DNA of 64,000 bases. Source: Smallanthus sonchifolius. Lineage: Eukaryota; Streptophyta; Magnoliopsida; Asterales; Asteraceae. Below, in pieces: positions 42,790-53,430 of the stretch. The position numbers and the translations under genes are program-made. The DNA lies in NCBI GenBank assembly GCA_023525975.1, contig CM042021.1, forward strand, positions 106,561,501 to 106,625,500, given 5' to 3'. Below the pieces are notes generated by a model. That model was not told the origin of the DNA. It worked only from the letters and a program-made list of their open reading frames with translations, and did no database searches. Position 1 is the first letter of the stretch. Every line of letters starts with the position of its first letter.

Positions 42790-43244
42790 ATGGAGTAAAG
42801 AAGAATTCACAAACATTCATTCTCAATACTCATGAAGCAGCAGGTATGCCCGACGTCATTACGCGTACATTTTTTGTCAATAATATTTATGATCGAGTTC
42901 TATTTGACTCTGGTGCAAACCAAAGTTTTATAGATCATAAAGTCTTTAGACTGTTGAATAAAACTCTAGCTAAATTAAACAAGAAGTACGTGGTAGAAAC
43001 TGCCAACGGGGACCTAGTCCAAATCTCAGAAATCCTAAATGATTGTAACATCACACTATCAGGCCATGTTATTCCTATACAACTGTTGCCAATGACTTTA
43101 GAAGATTTTGACATTGTCCTAGGAATGGATTGGTTAGCCTCTAACCAAGCCCATATCGAGTGTGATAAGAAAGTCATAGAGCTTTGTTCGCCGAAAGGCA
43201 ATATCATCACTATAAATGGTGATAAATTATCCAACTCCATTTGA
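42790..43244 (+). pseudogene. Gypsy-B protease
   Basis: RVLFDSGANQSFID at about 42894-42935 holds the D-S-G active site, and FDIVLGMDWLASNQAHIECD at about 43107-43165 is the conserved distal part. The frame is open from 42846 and stops at 43242. It cleaves the polyprotein in related elements. Confidence 0.9.
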
Positions 43245-43253
43245 ATAATTTCC

Positions 43254-44156
43254 ATGTTGAAAGCCACAAAATATTTACACAAAGGGTGCTTAGCATACCT
43301 CGTATCTGTAACCACCGACACTAAAACGAAGATTGAAGATGTGCCGGTTGTGGCTGGATTTTCTGATGTTTTCCCAGACGAACTGCCTGGAATTCTACCT
43401 GAGAGAGAAGTGGAATTCAGAATTAATCTTGTACACGGTACAACACCTATTGCTAAAGCCCCGTACATATTACCTCCAACTGAGATGACAGAATTGAAGA
43501 AACAGTTAGATGAATTACTAGAGAAGGGATTCATAAGACCAACCTCATCGCCTTGGGGAGCTCTGGTCTTATTCGTTAAACGGAAAGATGGTACAATGCG
43601 TATGTGTATTGACTATCGTGAATTGAATAAAGTCACGATAAAGAACTGTTATCCGCTTCCCAGAATTGAGGATCTCTTTGATCAACTTCAGGAAGCTCGA
43701 TGTTTCTCAAAAATCTATCTTCATTCTGGCTATCATCAATTGGAGGTCCAGGAAGAAGATATTCCCAAAACAGCTTTCAGAACTCCATATGGTCATTTTG
43801 AGTTCACGGTAATGCCGTTCGGACTAACTAATGCACCAGCTACTTCAGTGGACATGATGAATCGAGTTTGCAAACCTTACATGGATAAATTTATTATCGT
43901 ATTCATTGACGATATCCTTATTTACACCAAAAGTAAGGAAGAACATGCGATCCATTTGAAAATCTTGCTTGAACTCGTGAGAAATGAAAAGCTTTATGAT
44001 GAGTTCTCAAAATGTGAATTCTGGTTATCAGAAGTTCAATTCCTTGGACATGTTATTAACACTGATGGCATCCAAGTTGATCATGTCAAATTGAAGCAAT
44101 ATCCAAATGGGAAATCCCGAAATCACCAACTGAAATCCGAATTTTTCTCGGTTTAG
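43254..44156 (+). pseudogene. Gypsy-B reverse transcriptase
   Basis: 300 open codons contain RINLVHGTTPIAKAPYILPP, KGFIRPTSSPWGALVLFVKR, MRMCIDYRELNKVTIKNCYP, TAFRTPYGHFEFTVMPFGLT and the catalytic VFIDDILIYTKS (both Asp kept) at about 43897-43935. One visible change is YLHSGYHQ where SKIDLRSGYHQ is usual, so the first catalytic Asp (in IDL) is Tyr here. A frame change near 44090 shifts into RNase H. Confidence 0.93.
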
Positions 44157-44822
44157 CTGGTTACTATTGGAGATTCATCCAAGATTTCTCTCGAATTGTT
44201 GCTCCATTAACTTCTCTGACTCGCAAGTCAGTTAAGTATGAATGGGGATCTAAGCAATCAGAAACCTTTAAAACTCTGAAACAGAAACTGACACAAGCAC
44301 CCATACTCGCTTTGCAAGATGGAAACGAAGGTTTCTCAGTATACTGTGATGCTTCGCACACCGGCTTTGGTTGTGTATTAATTCAAGGAAGCAAAGTCAT
44401 TGCTTATGCTTCCAAAACAACTGAAAACTTATGAAATGAATTATACGACTCACGATTTAGAATTGGGCGCCATATTATTCGCATTGAAATTATGGAGGCA
44501 CTATCTATATGGAGTCAAATTCATCATATTCATTGATCATAAAAGCCTAAAGTATATATTCAGTCAGAAAGAACTGAATATGAGGCAAAGACGTTGGATT
44601 AAAGTCCTGAATTATTACGATTGCGAAATCTGTTATCATGAAAGCAAGGCTAATATTGTAGCAGACGCCTTGAGAAGAAAAGAACATGAGAAACCTAAAA
44701 GATTTCTTGCTGTAAGACTCGATCTTCAAATTGATCTTATTACTCGTATTAAGGAATCTCAAATGTTTGCCTTACAAGAACCAAATATCGAGAAAGAAAG
44801 TTTGGGAGCCATGATCGACTAG
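44157..44822 (+). pseudogene. Gypsy-B RNase H and RT connection
   Basis: After the frame change the product reads FLGLAGYYWRFIQDFS, then SVYCDASHTGFGCVLIQ (first RNase H Asp), YASKQLKTYEMNYTTHDLEL (Glu) and FIDHKSLKYIFSQKELNMRQ (second Asp), ending KANIVADALRRKE (last Asp). All four acidic positions of RNase H are visible. A frame change near 44400 splits the domain. Confidence 0.9.
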
Positions 44823-45760
44823 TTAGTCAAAGGCGATGATAATATTCTTAGAATGAATAAAAGGATCTGGGTTCCTATATATGGAAACGTAGTGAAGAAA
44901 TTCTCAAAGAAGCTCATCAATCTAAATACACGATGCATTCGGGAAGCAATAAAATGTACAAAAACCTAAAAGCCAATTATTGGTGGATAGGGATGAAGAA
45001 ACATATCGCTATATATGTTGCAAAGTGCTTAACCTGTTCTCAAGTTAAAGCTGAACATCAAAAGCCATCTGGCTTGTTACAGCAACTTGCAATTCCTGTC
45101 TGGAAATGGGAAATGATAACCATGGATTTCATCACAAAACTTCCCCGAACCGGTCGAGGGAATGATACTATCTGGGTTATCATTGACAGACTTACTAGGT
45201 CTGCTCATTTTCTTCCCATGAATGAAACGTACAACACAGATAAGCTGACACAATTATACGTTAATGAAATCGTATCTTTACATGGTGTGCCACTATTTAT
45301 TGTGTCGGATAGAGATAGTAGATTTACTTCTCTATTCTGGCAAAGTTTTCAAAAATCCCTGGGTACGAAATTAAATATTAGCACTGCCTACCATCCTTAA
45401 ACAGACGGAAAAGCGAAAGAATTATGCAAACTCTTGAAAATATGTTAAGGGCTTGTGTTATTGATCTTGGAGGAAGTTGGGATGACCACTTACCGCTAAT
45501 GGAATTCTCCTATAACAATAGCTATCATACGAGTATACAGGCCGCTCCTTTTGATGCCTTATATGGTCATAAATGTTGAAATCCAATCTGTTGGTCTGAA
45601 ATAGGAGAAAATCAGTTATCCGGTCCTGATATAGTTCTGGAAACAACTGAGAAAATCATTCAAATAAAAGATAGATTGAATGTGGCTCGTGATCGTCAAA
45701 AGAGTTATGCTGATAGAAGACGAAAGCCGTTAGAATTCAACGTCGGTGACAAGGTTCTGT
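44823..45760 (+). pseudogene. Gypsy-B integrase
   Basis: It carries the H2C2 finger (HSGSNKMYKNL...CLTCSQVK) and core motifs TMDFITKLPRT (first Asp), IVSDRDSRFTS (second Asp) and AYHP, followed by a stop at 45398 where Q is usual. Past it the codons run in another frame with several stops, and the Glu region is degraded. The second half (to about 45760) can be followed only as scattered blocks. Confidence 0.88.
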
Positions 45761-46161
45761 TGAAAGTTTCACCATGAAAAGGCGTTGTAAGATTTGGAAG
45801 GAAAGGAAAATTAAGTCATGGATTCGTAGGACCATTCAAAATATTGAAAAGAGTTGGACATGTGGCCTATCAACTCGAACTAACAGAATAAATGAATGGA
45901 GTACATGATGTGTTCTGTGTGTCAAATCTGCGCAAGTGTTTGGCAGATGAATCTCTGGTAATACCCCTACATGACGTAGAGGTAAATGAAAAGTTAAAAT
46001 TTGTGGAACAACCTCTGCAAATCGAGGAAAAGCAGGAAAAGAAATTAAAAAGAAAGAAATTGATGATCATGAAAGTGAAATGGAACTCCAGACGTGGCCC
46101 GGAGTACATGTGGGAATTGCAGTCCGAAATGAAAAAGAAATATCCTCACTTGTTCGAATAA
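45761..46161 (+). pseudogene. Gypsy-B integrase C-terminus with chromodomain-like segment
   Basis: The segment from 45892 has VFCVSNLRKCLADESLVIP (the FHVSNLRKC block after the GPY/F module) and FVEQPLQIEEKQEKKLKRKK, KVKWNSRRGPEYMWELQSEM. This is the divergent (CR-type) chromodomain found at the C-terminus of Tekay-like chromoviruses, thought to guide integration into heterochromatin. The stop at 46159 is followed by CTCGGGGACGAGA and the polypurine tract. Confidence 0.85.
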
Positions 46162-46182
46162 TCTCGGGGACGAGATTAAATC

Positions 46183-46195
46183 AAGTTGGAGAGGA
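46183..46195 (+). other. Gypsy-B polypurine tract
   Basis: AAGTTGGAGAGGA directly before TGTAACATC, the start of the 3' LTR. Confidence 0.75.
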
Positions 46196-46312
46196 TGTAA
46201 CATCTACCACAAAAATATCCTAGATTTGACAAAGGTACAAACCACAAGGACTATATGTGTAAATATACCAAAAATCAAGCTTCAAAAAGTAGAAAACATG
46301 AAAATCCAACGG

Positions 46313-46614
46313 TAACGGACCGTCTCAGACGGTAACGCTCCGTTATGGGCTGAGCAGCAATCATGGCTTGCCACGTGTCTAGTGACTCATGGCTACAATC
46401 TGACGCGTGGAAACCCTATAACACACCGTCACGCTGGTAACGGTCCGTCACAGCCGCAAAAGGCCCTGGGTGCGCCACGTATCACTCCGTAACGGACCGT
46501 CACGCCTGGTAATGGTTCATCACACCGCAAATTGACCAGGGGGTGACGCGTGTCTAATGACTCGCAAACCTTAATCTGGTGACAGACCGTCACCACCCGT
46601 AACGGTCCGTCACG
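46313..46614 (+). promoter_or_regulatory. CGGWCCG palindrome pairs in Gypsy-B U3
   Basis: Four modules each pair a GTAACGGACCGTCAC-type palindrome with GTAACGGTCCGTCAC after a 5-8 base spacer (about 46313-46350, 46432-46463, 46489-46522, 46579-46614). The same motif occurs in the deleted 5' LTR at about 39594-39780. Confidence 0.88.
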
Positions 46615-46630
46615 ACTCCAAAATCAGCCC

Positions 46631-46638
46631 TATAAATA
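46631..46638 (+). promoter_or_regulatory. TATA box of the Gypsy-B 3' LTR
   Basis: TATAAATA in CCCTATAAATAATT, about 17 bp after the last palindrome. No equivalent exists in the 5' LTR. Confidence 0.85.
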
Positions 46639-47735
46639 ATTGGTCGAGTTCAAACACTTTTCTCACACCAACATCAATCTTCATTTTCAAATCTTGTTCC
46701 AGAGACCCCTTAGCTCAATCCCGAAGCTTTCGGTTCGATTCCCACTCATTGTAGTGCCCGGTTTAAGAAGAAACGCTCGTAGAAGTCATAACGCTAGAGA
46801 AACCAATCTAGGAGGTTGATTCTATAATTTCCGACTTAGAGGCTCATTCCTATAAACAAGGTGAATACTTTATCTCTTTCAAAACTTATGTTAAACATTT
46901 ACGTTTACGAAAATGGCCAAATAAAGGTTAAGGGAATAATGCTCAACGTTCCTCTACGAACAAGGTATTCGGGCCATAGGTATACGTAAAACTTGCATGG
47001 GATACACGGGTCTCGGGCGGAAGTCCCGGATTGCGGCTGGTGCTTATCTTATAACAAATTCGTAGGCGTGGACCTGTCCGTTGTTATAAGGCATGACGCC
47101 AGTGTATACAATGGTGCATACAGTTAGGACATGGGCCTACTGAATGTGTGGATTGAACAAAAAGTTGTGATTATGAAATTAATACTTGTTTGTGCTAAAT
47201 GATTTTACTGTCAAGATAATTGTATTCACCGGCATTTACGCTGACGTTTCATTTTCAAAATGTTTTCAGGCAATGAATAAAATGAGAAAAGAGAAAAGGG
47301 GATACGGGCAAACATAAGATATGACCCGTGAATGAATTGTTGAGAAAAGATACCTTGCACGTTGGATTCTCATGTCTCGTGCATAGGAAATACTAAAAAG
47401 ATGAAAGAGAAGATAGGACCAAGGGATTGATCAACCTTGGATAGTACTATTTCACGTGACTTGAAACTTGTCCAAGGGAGACAAGAAATGTATTTGATTT
47501 CAAACTTATTTTGTAATCAAAAAGGGTATTTAAATCCCTATTATAAAATAAATACAAGGCTTTTATTTTCCAACTAGGTCTTGATAGTTACAAATACAAC
47601 CCTTGGGGTTGAAAGGAATGATGTTTCGATCCTTATGAAAAAGTCTTCCGCTGTGTTTTATAAAAACTCTGAAATCGAAGCAGGTACCAATCGATCTCGC
47701 ACACGTCCAGGGGGTACATGAGGCGGGGTGTGACA

Positions 47736-48175
47736 CTAATGGCGCTGTCACCGGACTCCTCCGTCTTCGCCACCCACTCCTCGTGGTAGCCATCAGTTCC
47801 ACCGGTCCTCGCATACGTCGCTAGCGTGCCACTGCTGTCGGATTCCCACAACTCATGCTGATCACAACCGTGTACTCCTTTCCGGCTACCGTACCGCTGC
47901 ATACAACCACAAAGCCACCACCGCCTTCCATCGTCATTTTACCCCTGTCGTGCATGGTGCACGACCACTAGCAGCAGCCCTTGCCTTCTCCGGCCACCAA
48001 ACACCACACACGGTACTAAAACCCTAATCGGGTAACCTTTCAAAACGAATACGAAAAGGTAGAAGAATGAGATCGAGGTTTACCTTAACGCGTCGCGCAT
48101 CGCCGGAAACCACCTCACGTTGGTCTCTCTTTTCCTCCCGTCTTCTGCTGTCACATGATACCTAGGCCGAATGGA
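47736..48175 (-). mobile_element. Gypsy-type LTR fragment, copy B, part 3
   Basis: Continues the C-rich composition of 39230-39471 across the Gypsy-B insertion and resembles copy A near 20750-21100 (the TTACCTT block at about 48081). It is interrupted by gag sequence of Gypsy-C at 48176. Confidence 0.5.
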
Positions 48176-48793
48176 TGAATAGGCATAGGAGAAGGATAAC
48201 TCTCTCCTTTCCTATTTTCGTCTCTCTCTGCGTGTCTCTTTAGCTCAGTCTCAAGCTCTCGAGCCCAATCATTCATTTCTTCCAAGTTCGCACACTTGGA
48301 TGGATGCATAAGTTCAATGATTTATGTTTTCAAAATGAGATGGTATCTCGTCATCCACATTTTTGGGGTTGTTAATAAAGCCGGACAAAATCTGGCTTTG
48401 TCAAAGAAGATCCTTGTGATCTCATCTACTGATTCTTTCGTTTGACGGAGTTGAAGAAACTCCTTAGTGATTCATTTAATTTCTGCTAGAGGGAAATAGT
48501 GTTTCAGGAAGAGATCCTTAAACTCTTCTCACCTCATCTCCTTGGTTCTGTCTCTCCCTTTCTCTCTCTTCACTACTCCCCACCAATCGTCAGCTCGTTC
48601 TTTTAATTGATTGGTGGCGAAGGTAACCTCATCTTCTTTTTCACAGTGACATGTATCAAAAGCTACTTCTAATGCGATTTGTTTCTAGATATTTTCCGAA
48701 ACTTGTTCAACTTCGTTCTCATCATGTAGTGGAGATATAGCTTTCCCGTGGCTCCATTCGTCACGTAACTCATCATTCTGATGTTCTCCCATC
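48176..48793 (-). pseudogene. Gypsy-C second gag fragment, downstream of the shared LTR
   Basis: From a Met at 48793 it reads QNDELRDEWSHGKA and HDENEVEQVSENI, then, after an internal deletion, DEVTFATNQLKERADDWWGV, EEFKDLFLKHYFP and SVDEITRIFFDKARFCPALL. Several stops break it. It aligns with 54900-55933 but lacks about 270 bases in the middle. The 3' end is cut around 48176, where the copy B sequence begins. Confidence 0.85.
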
Positions 48794-49288
48794 GTTTGCT
48801 AATACATAAATTTTGTTTAATCTCATTCGTTCACCCTTATCATAGTCCAGGGTTTTACACTACAGGCCTTTTATCAGTTTAACCCTATCCAAGTATTCTA
48901 AGGTTTTACATAAGGTCCCATCTATGCTTTTTACACATATGCACATTAATTCATGCACTTTAATCATGCATAATCACATTTCCGGCTTACTATCTATTGA
49001 CATAAGTAATCATATGATGTTTGCAATATCATGATGCTCCCATACATTAATTCTCATACTGGCCAGGTATGAGGTAATATATGTTATACAGCGTGATACT
49101 CCCAACTATCATATGGAGCTTATCTCGTACAAAATCCAGCCCACATATACTCACACTTTTATATTTAAGCACTAGAATTTAAACATACATGCTTCCTTGG
49201 ACGGCCTAGGATTGAATCCCTATTTATATCAAAAGCACTTATGGTTTGAGTTCAAGTATCCTTTCGATACTCAAATCCCTCAAACCGT

Positions 49289-49300
49289 GTTCTGATACCA
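49289..49300 (-). other. Gypsy-C primer site next to the shared LTR
   Basis: The minus strand reads TTGGTATCAGAACA, with one change from the TGGTATCAGAGC consensus, directly inside the LTR start at 49304. It shows that the LTR at 49304-51434 served as a 5' LTR for the partial unit. Confidence 0.85.
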
Positions 49301-49641
49301 ACTTGAAACACCCTACTTATTTCTTATTTTTTCAGAGTTTTATAATGCGAAAAAACAGGTCCCAGATTTTTCAACACATTGCCACAAAAGTGACACAAGT
49401 GTATTTCATTATAAATATTGTTTTTACATAAGATGTCACATTTACATCATATTACATAGGGATTTTTTAACTCCGATAGCTCTGGCCTCAGGAAGCTTCA
49501 TTCCACATGCTTCTTTTCTGCGGTGTTTGGAAACGTTTTTGAATTAGCTTACGCTAAGTAAGTACACTGCTTCGTTCATTTTATTATGAACCCTTTAGGT
49601 TCTTAATATTGTTCAAGTTTCCCGGGCTCTCGGCGCCCCCG

Positions 49642-49810
49642 TGACCATCTCCGGACGTACCTTCGGTCACGTCATTCGTATATTTTATGGGTGTGCTAAC
49701 CCCCTCATGACCATCTTCGGACGTACCTCCGGTCATAGTATTAATTTCATTCATGGGTGTGCTAACTCCCTCATGACCATCTTCAAACGTACCTCCGGTC
49801 ATAGTATTGG
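49642..49810 (-). repeat. 66 bp tandem repeat in the Gypsy-C LTR
   Basis: The block TGACCATCTTCGGACGTACC starts at 49642, 49708 and 49774, exactly 66 bp apart. The other LTR has only two copies (56792, 56858), which explains part of the length difference. Confidence 0.9.
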
Positions 49811-50948
49811 AAAGGTTTTTATACTCATCAGTATATACCCTTCGCATTTTTCACGAATACTCATTTGCCATGAAGGCTTATTCATTTCTTAGCCCCGTAG
49901 GCTTTAATCTTTAGTTTTCTTCATCTTTTATTTTATTGAGATCCACCTTATAGGCCGGGTATCTCTTTTCATTTGGAACCTTGAATATCTTGGACTCACA
50001 GTCTCCAAAATGTATCAAGCATTTGTTTTCATTTCACGTATATGCTTGATTTATTTCCTAACTACTCCTCACCTTAAAACTTCGTAACGGTTTCTCCATG
50101 ATACACTAAAAGGGTTTATGTATAGGAAGTACCAGCGGCGTATCCACCACCCTTTTAACACTTCTTGAGTACTCCGTTATTTCATTTTAGGGTTTAGACT
50201 CGTTCCATCATACTCATTCATATTTACATGTATCATCATGCATTCACGTATTCATATTCGTCATGCATTCACATATTCATGCATTCATGCATTCAATTTT
50301 ATCACATATTCATATTCATCATGTTTTGTAAACTAGGGTGATTATCCTTCCAGAGCAGTACCACCAACAGAGATGTTTCCAGGAAAGAATGACTAGTCCG
50401 CGAGGGATTTGTACACCGCTCTTTCCTTAGACAGAACACTCCGTTTGTCAGATAACTCCATACAGGTCGGAAGATCGCCCGTTCGTTTATCATATCTTTC
50501 CATCATTGTCTTTTAGTCTATACCCCTAAACATTCATAATGGTTTCTCCATGAAACATCAAATATCTTTATATATAGGAAGTACCAGCGGCGTATCCACC
50601 ACCCCTTAGATACGTCGTGGATACTCCATTATTCCCGTTTAGTGTTTAGACTAACCCTTCATTACCCCGTACCCTTGTCTTACACATAACATATAACACA
50701 TATCATTTAGTCACGTAATTCACATAATCATGTCTAGGATATGGGTCCAATGTACTTACTATAACTTCAGGTCATTTCCTACACTTGTTCCCACTTAAAT
50801 GCTTCCTACGAATACGAACTGCACTCGCAGCGCACCGCACTCACACTTTAACACGCCGCAATAGCTTCATAAATTCTTCTTCAGAGAGTGTGTGTGATAT
50901 ATGGTGTTTTTGTGTGTTCTTTCTCATTTGAACGGCTTCAAGAATCAA

Positions 50949-50958
50949 TTTATATGCA
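50949..50958 (-). promoter_or_regulatory. TATA box of the Gypsy-C LTR
   Basis: The minus strand reads GCATATAAAT about 13 bp downstream of the nearest palindrome. In the other LTR the corresponding site (58001-58010) reads GCCGATAAAT and is degraded. Confidence 0.75.
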
Positions 50959-50970
50959 ACTTTCTGAGCC

Positions 50971-51232
50971 CGTAACGGACCGTTACCACCGGCGACGGTC
51001 CGTTACCATTTTCTTGGCCTCCAAGCACTTTCTGGCCATGTAACGGACCGTCACGACCCATGACGGTCCGTCATGGCCTTATTGTGGGACGAATCAGTGA
51101 TACGTGGCGTAAAACGATGAGTTTGCACGATTTTACGGCGTAACAAACCGTCACGGCCGGTGACGGTCTGTTATGGCTTTTGACACCCGTGACAGACCGT
51201 TACACATGGTGACGGTTTGTTATGACTCCATT
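50971..51232 (-). promoter_or_regulatory. CGGWCCG palindrome pairs in Gypsy-C U3 (middle LTR)
   Basis: Four modules lie at about 50971-51006, 51040-51075, 51138-51175 and 51188-51222, each a GTAACGGACCGTTAC-like palindrome, a short spacer and its partner. Inner copies have decayed to CGTAACAAACCGTCAC. Confidence 0.88.
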
Positions 51233-51434
51233 TTCAGATTCTTCTCTCCGAGGCACCCAAGTTTCTTATATTATGGCTTCCGTAACTCATTTCATAGCCC
51301 GGGATATGCTTATGGGAAGTTTTGGGCTATTTCCGGTCGAACCGCTTTTCCGTTTTCGCGTCCGGTTACGTTCTAGCATCACATTTCTTAGCCGAAACGT
51401 GTCCTAACTTATTTTAATAGTTTAGGATGTTACA

Positions 51435-51452
51435 AATCTACCTCCCTTTAAA
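51435..51452 (-). other. Gypsy-C polypurine tract
   Basis: The minus strand reads AATTTAAAGGGAGGTAGATT immediately before the LTR end at 51434. Confidence 0.8.
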
Positions 51453-51953
51453 TTAAGTTTCGTCCTCGAAACCTTTTAGTCGAGGATAAGCTCTTCTCAT
51501 TTCTTCCTCGCTTTCCCAGGTCATCTCCAATCTTTTTCTGTGTTTCCATTGAACTAGCACTTGTTTGATTATTTTGTGACGTAGCTGCTTTTCTTTCATG
51601 TCTAGAATTCTTACGGGTTCTTCGACATAAGTTAATTTTTCATCAACCTCTATCTCTTCTAGAGGGATATGAGCAGTCTCGTCCGTCAAACATTTTCTTA
51701 AATTAGATACGTGGAACGTATTGTGTATCTTTTCCAATTTTTCAGGTAGTTCTAGTTGATAGGCTACCTTTCCAACTCGTTTGATGATTTTGAAAGGACC
51801 AATGAAGCGTGGACTTAGTTTGCCATGTTTCTTGAATCGGATTAGACCTTTCCAAGGAGATACTTTTAACAGGACATAATCTCGTTCTTGAAATTCTATT
51901 GGTCTACGTTTCTTGTCTGCATATGACTTCTGTCTATCATGTGCAGCTATCAA
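51453..51953 (-). CDS. Gypsy-C integrase C-terminus and chromodomain-like tail
   Basis: 166 codons are open: RQKSYADKKRRPIEFQERDY, LSPRFIGPFKIIKRVGKVAY (the GPY/F module), HNTFHVSNLRKCLTDET, then VEEPVRILDMKEKQLRHKII and VLVQWKHRKRLEMTWESEEE, a divergent chromodomain of Tekay-like type. The Met used is internal to the polyprotein. The stop at 51453 ends pol just before the polypurine tract, as expected. Confidence 0.9.
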   Translation of the reverse strand: MIAAHDRQKSYADKKRRPIEFQERDYVLLKVSPWKGLIRFKKHGKLSPRFIGPFKIIKRVGKVAYQLELPEKLEKIHNTFHVSNLRKCLTDETAHIPLEEIEVDEKLTYVEEPVRILDMKEKQLRHKIIKQVLVQWKHRKRLEMTWESEEEMRRAYPRLKGFEDET

Positions 51954-52028
51954 ACGTGCCTTGATTAGGTCAAGCTTTTCAGATGTTGCATGAACTATTT
52001 CTTTGTTGCCTAACTCCTTCTGACCAAT

Positions 52029-53047
52029 TTATCCCCAGCAAATTGGAGTTCTACATCTTCTACCATATAGCATCTCATATGGTGGCATACCAATACTGGA
52101 ATGGTAGTTGTTGTATGAGAACTCTGCTAATGACAGATGATTATCCCAACTTCCACCAAAATCAATTATACAAGCACGCAGCATATCTTCAAGAGTTTGT
52201 ATTGTCCTCTCACTTTGACCGTCAGTTTGAGGATGATATGATGTGCTGATTAATAATCTAGTTCCCATCTCTTCATGGAACTTTTTCCAGAAACGTGAAG
52301 TGAAACGAGTATCTCGATCAGAGACAATCGTGACTGGCACTCCATGTCTAGAAACAATTTCTTTAATGAACAAATCAGCTAACTTTTCTAAAGAATATGT
52401 CTCACGTATAGCTAAAAAATAATCACTCTTAGTTAGCCGATTTACAACCACCCAAATGGTATCATAACCCCTAGCTGTTTTTGCTAGTTTGGTTATGAAA
52501 TCCATAGTGAGATGTTCCCACTTCCGTTCTGGGATTTCTAATGGTTGTAATCTCCCATACGGTTTCTGTTGGTCTGCTTTAACTTGTAAACAAGTCAAGC
52601 ATTTTGCTACATATTCATGATATCGAACTTCATTCCGGGCCACCAATAATCTCTGCGCAGATCTTGGTACATTTTTATAGTACCCGGATGAATAGAATAT
52701 CGTGATTTATGAGCTTCATCGAGAATCTTATGTCTAAACTCACCTGATCGTGGTATCCACACACGATCAAATGGAGTCTTGAATTTATATTCATTCTCCT
52801 CTAGAAATTTCTCCTGACCAGCCATTCTTTCTTTCTTAACATTCTCGTCCTTTAATGTTTCGATTTGTGCGTCTCGAAGCTGGCTCATGAAGTCAGGAGT
52901 TATTACCAACTTATATGCTTTCACCCGAATAGGATGATGCTCTTCCTTACGGCTCAGAGCATCGGCTACCACTTTAGCCTTTCTGGGATGATATAAAATT
53001 TCACAGTCGTAGTCTTTGACCAGTTTTAACCATCTTCGTTGCATCAT
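52029..53047 (-). pseudogene. Gypsy-C integrase (H2C2 finger and core)
   Basis: Two overlapping frames cover the H2C2 finger (SIHPGTIKMYQDLRRDYWWP, then CLTCLQVKADQQKP) and the core with LTMDFITKLAKT (first Asp), TIVSDRDTRFTS (second Asp) and HPQTDGQSERTIQTLEDMLR (Glu). One frame change lies near 52620. VVVNRLTKSDYF replaces the usual VVVDRLTKSAHF. The frame ends at 52029, and a stop separates it from the C-terminal module. Confidence 0.92.
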
Positions 53048-53049
53048 GT

Positions 53050-53430
53050 TTAAATCTTCTGGTCAAAGAAATAGTTAAGACTTTTGTGGTCTAAGTAAAT
53101 CATACACTTCGTTCCGTACAGAAAATGCCTCCAGATCTTTAGTGCGAACACCACCGCAGCTAATTCCAGATCATGGGTTGGATAGTTTTCTTCATGTGTC
53201 TTTAGTTGTCGAGAGGCATAGGCTATCACCTTTCCTCTTTGCATTAGAACACAACCTAACCCAAGTTTTGAGGCATCGGAATATACCACAAAATCTTCCA
53301 CTCCTTCAAGCAATGCTAGAATTGGAGTTTGTGTCAATCTTTCTTTCAAAGTCTGGAATGCCTTTTGTTGTTCTGCATTATATTCATACTTTGAATTCTT
53401 TCGAGTTAGTTTAGTTAATGGGGTGGCTAT
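53050..53430 (-). pseudogene. Gypsy-C RNase H
   Basis: VVYSDASKLGLGCVLMQRGK (Asp), ENYPTHDLELAAVVFALKIW (Glu), IYLDHKSLNYFFDQKI (Asp). The frame is broken on either side (stop at 53050; frame change near 53410). The final Asp lies in the next segment, as KAKVVADALSRKE near 52960-52985. Confidence 0.9.

Larger units (their letters stand above)
39472..47735 (+). mobile_element. Gypsy-B retrotransposon, chromovirus type, 8.3 kb
   Basis: It has LTRs at 39472-39914 and 46196-47735, an initiator-Met primer site, a polypurine-like tract before the 3' LTR, and flanks CTGAT/CTAAT that form a TSD with one mismatch. The internal order is ORF1, ORF2, gag, protease, RT, RNase H, integrase and a C-terminal chromodomain-like region, placing it with Tekay/Del-type chromoviruses. 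Several frame changes and stops make it defective. It lies inside copy B. Confidence 0.93.
46196..47735 (+). repeat. Gypsy-B 3' LTR
   Basis: 1540 bp, TG...CA ends, ending GGCGGGGTGTGACA. It contains palindrome pairs at 46313-46614, a TATA box at 46631-46638 and a long R-U5. It is the undeleted LTR of the pair. Confidence 0.95.
49304..51434 (-). repeat. Gypsy-C LTR, shared middle copy
   Basis: 2131 bp; plus-strand ends TGAAACACCC and GATGTTACA. The palindromes at 50971-51232, TATA at 50949-50958 and a 66 bp tandem repeat at 49642-49810 are recognised. It aligns with 56450-58486 throughout. Confidence 0.93.

Noticed and set aside
42935..43534. 199-codon frame on the minus strand over Gypsy-B protease
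   Set aside because: It is antisense to a well-recognised protease and RT start; it has no motif of its own.
46715..46755. GGTTCGATTCCC box-B-like motif in the Gypsy-B LTR
   Set aside because: There is no A box at workable spacing and no tRNA fold; probably chance.
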